A stretch of DNA of 7,267 nucleotides, taken from NCBI GenBank assembly GCA_964586145.1, contig CAZPHH010000139.1, positions 1 through 7,267 of the forward strand, read 5' to 3'. This document shows positions 1 to 7,267 of the stretch, one piece after another. The notes beneath the pieces were generated by a model. That model did not search any database and had not been told where the DNA came from. It saw only the letters and a program-made list of their open reading frames with translations. Each line of letters opens with the position of its first letter. Position 1 is the stretch's first letter. A program made the position numbers and the translations under genes. Source of the stretch: JAFGJQ01 sp964586145. Its GTDB lineage: Bacteria > Planctomycetota > Phycisphaerae > UBA1845.

Positions 1-1934
1 TCGCCCGCCTCGACTTCGCTTCCGCCGCCGAACACGGTGGGTTGCTCATGACCGATGATGGCTGGGACGCCGTGCAGCTTGTCACCGAGAGTTTCAACGA
101 CGCCGGGACCTTCTCCACGTTTCGCGCCTTCGAGTGGAACTGGCCGCAGGCTCCGAATGCTCACCAGATCGTTGTCTATCGCGGCTCGCAGGGGGTAAGA
201 GTGCCGGCGCAAACGCACCCGCACTACTCCGCTCTGATCGAGGCCCTGGAGGATCAGCCCGACGTGATGCTGATCCCCCACCCGAAGTTTGGCAAGTGTC
301 CGTTCGAACCAGGCGGCATCGACGAGCGGTTCGCGCGGCTGTACGAGTTTCATTCCCACTGGGCGGCAATGGGCGGACCTCTGTCTGACCAGCCGCAGGT
401 ATACGAGCTGGGGATCGATGACGCGCTCGGCACGACGCTGCAATACGCGTGGGGAAACGTCAGCGGTCTCGACAACAGGGTGAAAAGGCGACATCACGTG
501 GGCGTCATTGCGTCCAGCGACAACCATCGGCAGACCCCCGGATTCAACGCGTACACGAAGGTCGCCGAACACGAGGACAGCCTGGCCGTCGTCCTCGCTG
601 CAGCCAATACCCGCGACGACCTTTGGGTCGCAATGCACGATCGGCGAACATACGGCACCACCGGGTCGCGTATCTACGCCCACTTTATCGCCGCAGACAA
701 CGTACAGACCCACTGGCCGGGGCAGGGCTTCATTCCCGTCGAGCCTGCCCGCACCTTCATCGTTCAGGCCGCGGGCACCACGCCCCTGGAGGAGGTGGCG
801 CTGGTGAAGTTCGACCCGGCCACGAGCCAGTTCGTCGAGGCCGCCGTGACCGCTGCCGGCTTCACGGGCACCGCCGGCATCACCACTGACGTGTCGACTT
901 TCTCCGGTGACGGCTACACGTACGAAGGCGCCTTCACCGACACCAGCGCGTTGCACGCCGTCGAAGAAACCCTCTACTACCTGCGGATCAAGGAACAGGG
1001 CGTCCTGACCGTCGACACCGGCGAGCTGCGACCGGGGCGCGTGGCCATTACGTCGCCCATCTGGGTGGCCGTCACGGATCGGAACGACAACGGAAACCCC
1101 GACGGCCTGGACGCCGGCAACGGCCTCTGCGGGCCGTTCTCCGGCGATGCGGACCATGACGACGACACGGATTTCTTGGACTACGCCGTGTTTCAGGAAT
1201 GCTATGGCGACGACCTGCTCGTGGACTTCTGTGCGTGTGAGATGGACCTGGACGCCGACGGCGATGTCGACGAGGCGGATTATGTGGACTTTGCAGCCGC
1301 GTATGACGGCCCCGGCGGGCTCGGTGAAGGTTTCGACGGTGGTGAGGGCTTCAGCCCGCCGGCCGCCGGACCGGATGAGGCCGGCGACGTTTCCGCCCAA
1401 TCCCAGCCCGACCCCACACCAACCCCCGCGAATGCGACCATCGAACTGCGCCTCCTGGGCAGCGGAACGGCCGTGACCGCGCTGGCCGCACACACCACGT
1501 ATGAAGTGCATTATGCGACCGGCGACCTGACGGCGGTCAATTACGTCGCGATGTTCGGGGTGGCCGACTCGGCTGAGGGCGGCATCACGGCCGCCGCGCA
1601 GGCGACCTCGGGCGACTGGGCGGGGGCTCCGTGGTTTGAGTTTCGCTACGCCGAGGTCGAGGGCGTGGGCGTGGGGCCCGTGCAACACGGCTGGACGCTG
1701 CCCGGCTTCGCGCGGTATCAAGTAGTCGAGTCGGAATTCCCGGCCGTTGCGAGCGAGAACGCGGAAGACGCCGTGTCCCCCACCGCCGGTCCGTCCGTGC
1801 TGCTGTGCACCATCACCACTGGCGAGGCAGGCGGGCTATACCTGGAGATCTACCTGTCTCTGCTTGATCCGCCCACCGACTCTTGCGAGGACGCGTACGG
1901 AGTGGTGCTCTTCGACGTGATCGAAACTGAGTAA
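1..1934 (+). CDS. PHP-superfamily (CehA/McbA or DUF3604-like) metallohydrolase with dockerin-type calcium repeats, 5' partial
   Basis: The frame is open from base 3 without a start, so the N-terminus lies outside the window; 643 residues are visible. Numbering here starts at the in-frame TTG at 42, which is probably internal because the 13 codons before it read as family sequence (LDFASAAEHGG). Family-like motifs: Glu-His just before TTG42 (bases 30-35), PHPKFG at 79-84, SSDNHRQTPG at 158-167 and RRTYGTTGSRI at 201-211. These resemble the metal-binding and C-terminal signatures of PHP-type hydrolases such as CehA/McbA. A beta-rich segment follows (about 225-345), then three Asp/Asn calcium loops at 346-357, 369-380 and 402-413. 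The last two form a dockerin-like pair with C387, C397 and C399 between them. A Gly/Pro-rich linker (about 423-465) leads to an unrecognised beta-rich domain (466-630). Calcium loops and cysteines suggest export, but the signal peptide is not visible. The substrate is unknown. The hydrolase family call is moderately sure, the dockerin call sure. Confidence 0.8.
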   Translation, partial: ARLDFASAAEHGGLLMTDDGWDAVQLVTESFNDAGTFSTFRAFEWNWPQAPNAHQIVVYRGSQGVRVPAQTHPHYSALIEALEDQPDVMLIPHPKFGKCPFEPGGIDERFARLYEFHSHWAAMGGPLSDQPQVYELGIDDALGTTLQYAWGNVSGLDNRVKRRHHVGVIASSDNHRQTPGFNAYTKVAEHEDSLAVVLAAANTRDDLWVAMHDRRTYGTTGSRIYAHFIAADNVQTHWPGQGFIPVEPARTFIVQAAGTTPLEEVALVKFDPATSQFVEAAVTAAGFTGTAGITTDVSTFSGDGYTYEGAFTDTSALHAVEETLYYLRIKEQGVLTVDTGELRPGRVAITSPIWVAVTDRNDNGNPDGLDAGNGLCGPFSGDADHDDDTDFLDYAVFQECYGDDLLVDFCACEMDLDADGDVDEADYVDFAAAYDGPGGLGEGFDGGEGFSPPAAGPDEAGDVSAQSQPDPTPTPANATIELRLLGSGTAVTALAAHTTYEVHYATGDLTAVNYVAMFGVADSAEGGITAAAQATSGDWAGAPWFEFRYAEVEGVGVGPVQHGWTLPGFARYQVVESEFPAVASENAEDAVSPTAGPSVLLCTITTGEAGGLYLEIYLSLLDPPTDSCEDAYGVVLFDVIETE

Positions 1935-1935
1935 G

Positions 1936-1966
1936 CGGAGCAGCGTAAAGCGGCGTGCGGGCTCCG
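1936..1966. terminator. Weak inverted repeat between convergent genes, possible bidirectional terminator
   Basis: CGGAGC at 1936-1941 is the exact reverse complement of GCTCCG at 1961-1966, with a 19-base spacer. It occupies the 42-base gap between the stop of the metallohydrolase gene (+) and the stop of the folding-factor gene (-). The position suits a shared terminator. The stem is short, the loop is long and there is no U-tract on either side, so this may be chance in GC-rich DNA. Confidence 0.22.
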
Positions 1967-1976
1967 TCGTAGTTGC

Positions 1977-3172
1977 TCACGGCATGGGCGGCAGCGGGCT
2001 GGGCATGGGGGCGGATTCGACCACGCCGCGGAGGAACCGGCCGAGGTTGGCCGGCTGAATGACCGCCCGGGCGTGGAGGTCCGCCACCAGCTCTTCGACC
2101 AGGCGATTGAACAGGGCTTCGCGATAGCGGTCGACCAACTGGGGCTGGATGGCCTCGAAGTCCGGCGGCTCGCCGGAGTCGATCTTGCCGCAGCGCACAA
2201 TGAAATACGCCTCGTCCGTCTCGATGGTGTCGCTGACCTGGCCGAACTCCAAAGTGAACAGAGCATCCACGGCCGGCTGCCAGCGCTCGCGCACGCTGTC
2301 CCGGGCCACCATGCCCCACGGCCCGCCCTCCGCCGCGTGCAGGCCGGCGGAGTATTTTTTGGCCACCTCGGCGAACTCGATGCCGGCGATCAGCTCGGAT
2401 CGGGCCAGGGTGATGGCGGTTTTCGCGTCGAGCTGCACCTGCTGCCCGTTGGCCGCGGTGACGGCCTCCAGCGGCGCATCCTTGGGCACCTCGATCAGGA
2501 ACATCTCCCGCCGCGCGGGGCGGGTCATTTCGTCCAGGTGGTCCTGGTAATACTGCCAGAGCTCGCGACGGGTGGGGTTGGTCACCCGGCGTCCGACGGT
2601 CTGGTACAGATACCGCTGGATGACCAGCTCGCGGCGGAGGCGCTGCCGGTCCTGTTCGAGGGTGATGCCGCGATCCGCCAGGGATTTCTCGTACCGCGTC
2701 TGCCGTCCCTGGTGCTGCTCGTTGACGATTTCGCGAATCCGTGTGTCCACGAACCGGTCGAACTGCTCCCATTCCCGCTCGGTGATGTCCTTGGAGGCGG
2801 CCTGATACAACAGCCGCTCGCGGGCCTCCGCCCGCACACGCGCGCCTACGGCGTCCACCAGGTACCGCTGGTAGGGCTCCAGCGGCATGACGGCCGCCCG
2901 CTCCTCCAGCTCCTTGCGAACGGGACGCAGAACCTCCTCCGCCGTCACCGTCTCGCCGTTGACGAACATCACCAGAACCGGGGAAATGTCATCCGGCGCG
3001 GTGGGGCGGACGGCCGCAGGATCGTTCTTCCACGGATCGCTCGGCCGGGCGTGCAGGGATTTCTGCTTCGGATCGCCGCCCTTCTTCGCGCTGGGGCAGC
3101 CGGCGCCGGCCACGATCACCAGGAGCGTCAGGCCGACCGTCCGCGCGGCGGATTTCATCGCTGCATTGCTGA

Positions 3173-3176
<4 letters not shown>
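1977..3176 (-). CDS. SurA/PrsA-like parvulin-fold lipoprotein (peptidyl-prolyl isomerase family, catalytic histidines replaced)
   Basis: Predicted 399-residue envelope folding factor. The ATG at 3176 is chosen because it has a GGAG 8 bases upstream and forms an ATGA overlap with the mfd stop. An in-frame ATG at 3158 (Met7) lacks a ribosome site. Residues 7-27 form a lipoprotein-type signal: basic start, hydrophobic core TVGLTLLVIVAG, then AGAGC with Cys27 as the likely lipidated residue. Gly at -3 is tolerated but not the classic Leu. A polar linker (28-63) precedes a helical SurA_N-like region (about 68-215) and a parvulin-like domain (about 222-332). The latter is recognised from G-x-EFAEVAKKYS (265-276), EGGPWGMV (283-290), FTLEFGQVSDTIET (307-320) and AYFIVRCGK (323-331). 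The tail is Pro-rich. Where active parvulins have HILV and GYHI, this protein has Met225 and Phe325, so it may act as a chaperone only. It follows mfd directly and probably shares its transcript. Confidence 0.85.
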
Positions 3177-6421
<3,245 letters not shown>

Positions 6422-6433
6422 GGTCGTACAGGC

Positions 6434-6463
6434 ATGATAGCCGGTGGGCCGCCAACACGCCAA
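6434..6463 (-). promoter_or_regulatory. Candidate sigma-70-type promoter of mfd
   Basis: Reading the - strand, TTGGCG (6463-6458, 4 of 6 to TTGACA) is followed after 18 bases by TATCAT (6439-6434, 5 of 6 to TATAAT). The predicted transcript start would be about 6427, only some 6 bases before ATG6421. This fits the lack of a Shine-Dalgarno and implies a nearly leaderless mRNA. It is a by-eye match only, and planctomycete promoters are poorly described. Confidence 0.33.
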
Positions 6464-6674
6464 ACCGGCACGCGGATCGTTTGCAGGCCTGAACCTCGCG
6501 ATAAATCACCGGGCCACACTCACCGGCGCCGGGCGTCCTGCGGCGCCGCCGCGGGCCGATCCGCAGTCACGCCGAGACAGGTCGCGGTCCCCGCGAGGCG
6601 GGCTGGCGGCCAAACACCGGTGACGAATCGCCGGGCTGCATTCACGAATCGTGTGAGGACTCGGTCGAATAGAG
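6464..6674. other. Non-coding region upstream of mfd with short palindromes
   Basis: No reading frame here has recognisable protein features; frames that cross it are overlaps of the transposase or mfd. Visible structure: CAGGCCTG at 6484-6491, CCGGCGCCGG at 6523-6532, CACCGGTG at 6615-6622, and CACGAATCGTG at 6643-6653 (perfect 5-base arms around one base). The 8-mer ACGAATCG occurs at 6623-6630 and again at 6644-6651, two helical turns apart. Any of these could be a regulator site for mfd, but short palindromes are expected by chance in DNA this GC-rich. Confidence 0.5.
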
Positions 6675-6694
6675 CCCGCCCTTTCAAGGGCGGG
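6675..6694. repeat. Strong REP-like hairpin downstream of the transposase gene
   Basis: A perfect 20-base inverted repeat: 6675-6682 pairs with 6687-6694, leaving a four-base loop TTCA whose ends can also pair. On the - strand its core reads GCCCTTGAAAGGGCG, close to GCCCTGTAAGGGCG in the hairpin at the other side of the transposase gene (7219-7232). It lies 48 bases past the transposase stop. It could be a REP copy, part of the mobile unit's end, or a terminator, though no U-tract follows on either strand. Confidence 0.65.
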
Positions 6695-6720
6695 TAAGTC
6701 TGCACACGGTCAACAACCAA

Positions 6721-6733
6721 GTCCCGAAGGGAC
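6721..6733. repeat. Short hairpin GTCCC-GAA-GGGAC next to the transposase stop
   Basis: A perfect 5-base stem (6721-6725 with 6729-6733) and a 3-base loop, 9 bases beyond the transposase stop codon. In the transposase's direction it reads TTCAGCC then GTCCCTTCGGGAC. The hairpin upstream of the gene is also introduced by TCAGCC in that orientation, which suggests the two mark the ends of one unit. It is followed on the - strand by a moderately T-rich run (TTGGTTGTTG), so it might also end transcription weakly. Confidence 0.55.
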
Positions 6734-6742
6734 GGCTGAAGG

Positions 6743-7195
6743 TCAGTCGAACACGTACTGCTCATCACATGCGATTCCGTGCCGATCCAGAAACGCCTTG
6801 TATTCCTCCTCAAAGGACCGGCACGCATGATGGGCCTCCTGGTTCTCGATGTAGGCAACCGTCTCCCGTACGCCGCTGATGCCGATGCTGAATGCCGCAT
6901 AGCCCTCCTGCCATTGAAACGCAGCATGCGTGGGGAACGAATCGTGAACCCATTTCGACGAACCCCCCTTCAGCAACTGGATGGCCTTGGCAACGGACAG
7001 GGTGGACGGCAACGCCAGCAGTATGTGGGCATGGTTCGCCGTGCCACCGACCGCCAGAGCCTTCATCGAGTTCTCGCGGGCGATGCCACCGAGGTATGCC
7101 CAGAGTCGCGGACGCAGCTCGTCCGAAATGAGGTTACGCCGGTGCTTGGTGCTGAACACGCCGTGAATCAGGCAATTGACGATCGTGTGCGACAT
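6743..7195 (-). CDS. tnpA: IS200-like / REP-associated tyrosine transposase (Y1, RAYT)
   Basis: A full-length 150-residue single-domain HUH nuclease that cuts and rejoins single-stranded DNA at hairpins. Visible signatures: the HUH pair His55-Ala-His57 in GGTANHAHILL (50-60); LKGGSSKW (75-82); FQWQEGYAAFSIG (93-105); the catalytic-tyrosine helix AYIENQEAHH (114-123) with Tyr115 and Gln119; F/E-rich SFEEEY (127-132); and the C-terminal HGIACDEQYVFD typical of this group. All catalytic residues are present and there is no frameshift, so it should be active. Asn54 replaces the more usual Asp before the HUH. No tnpB lies nearby, and hairpins sit on both sides, which fits a solo RAYT more than a classic IS605. 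The ATG at 7195 is preceded by a weak GGA. I infer single-copy or low-copy REP-associated behaviour; an ordinary IS200 family member is the alternative. Confidence 0.9.
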   Translation of the reverse strand: MSHTIVNCLIHGVFSTKHRRNLISDELRPRLWAYLGGIARENSMKALAVGGTANHAHILLALPSTLSVAKAIQLLKGGSSKWVHDSFPTHAAFQWQEGYAAFSIGISGVRETVAYIENQEAHHACRSFEEEYKAFLDRHGIACDEQYVFD

Positions 7196-7219
7196 GGCTT
7201 GTCCATCCGATGTTCAGTC

Positions 7220-7232
7220 GCCCTTACAGGGC
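7220..7232. repeat. REP-like hairpin upstream of the transposase gene
   Basis: GCCCT (7220-7224) pairs perfectly with AGGGC (7228-7232) around a 3-base loop. On the - strand the context is TCAGCCCTGTAAGGGCGACTGA, 25 bases before ATG7195. The core resembles that of the hairpin at 6675-6694. RAYT proteins recognise such hairpins near their own gene, so this is a likely substrate. Confidence 0.55.
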
Positions 7233-7267
7233 TGAGACCATGTTATGTCACACCCGAACCCGGCGAT

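Larger units (their letters stand above)
6675..7232 (-). mobile_element. Candidate RAYT/REP unit: transposase gene plus flanking hairpins
   Basis: An intact Y1 transposase gene bounded by a hairpin on its 5' side (7220-7232) and two on its 3' side (6721-6733 and 6675-6694). This is the layout of an IS200-type element or a RAYT with its REP sequences. Neither family makes target-site duplications, so the exact ends cannot be fixed from one copy. The inner boundary might be 6721 rather than 6675. Confidence 0.45.

Noticed and set aside
1813..2772. 319-codon - strand frame over the convergent gene ends
   Set aside because: It runs across the stop codons of two well-supported genes and is a low-complexity Arg/Gly/Pro translation.
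6422..6463. TTG start for mfd at 6463
   Set aside because: The 14 extra residues (including two Cys and Trp) do not resemble an Mfd N-terminus, TTG is rare as a start, and the codon coincides with the best -35 box.
6675..6733. CRISPR-like repeat cluster
   Set aside because: The two hairpins differ in sequence, are not regularly spaced, and have no cas gene nearby; a REP/RAYT explanation fits better.
6520..6927. 135-codon - strand frame covering the intergenic region and part of the transposase gene
   Set aside because: It overlaps the transposase in another frame, is Arg/Ala-rich, and has no family signature.

Overview
The window is GC-rich and gene-dense. It carries four protein genes: one on the + strand, cut by the left edge, and three on the - strand. 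The best taxonomic clue is the pair of dockerin-type calcium loops with cysteines between them in the first gene (D-x-D-x-D-x-x-x-D-x-x-D spacing, FQ-x-C ... C-x-C ... D-x-D-G-D-x-D). From memory this style is typical of Planctomycetota, especially Phycisphaerae-like lineages. The high GC and the solo IS200-like transposase with REP-like hairpins fit such a genome. This is an inference from motifs, not a database result.

Layout: 1-1934 (+) is the 3' part of a large, probably exported PHP-superfamily (CehA/McbA or DUF3604-like) metallohydrolase. It has three calcium-binding loops and an unidentified beta-rich C-terminal domain. It converges on the - strand operon with 42 bases between stop codons; that gap holds one weak inverted repeat. 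6421-3173 (-) is a complete mfd, encoding the transcription-repair coupling factor. Its stop overlaps the start of a parvulin/SurA-like lipoprotein gene (3176-1977, -) in an ATGA junction, so the two are almost certainly co-transcribed and probably translationally coupled. 6422-6742 is non-coding: a candidate mfd promoter at its left end, several short palindromes, and two strong hairpins at its right end. 7195-6743 (-) is an intact IS200/REP-associated Y1 transposase (RAYT) with a further hairpin just upstream at 7220-7232.

How they relate: Mfd removes stalled RNA polymerase and recruits UvrA for nucleotide excision repair. Its partner gene encodes an envelope-targeted folding factor that appears to lack both usual parvulin catalytic histidines. 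There is no obvious biochemical link between the two products. The transposase and its hairpins form a small separate mobile or domesticated REP unit upstream of mfd. I see no tRNA, rRNA, CRISPR array, defence island or biosynthetic cluster. The most interesting items are the RAYT/REP unit, the degenerate parvulin, and the unassigned C-terminal domain of the metallohydrolase.
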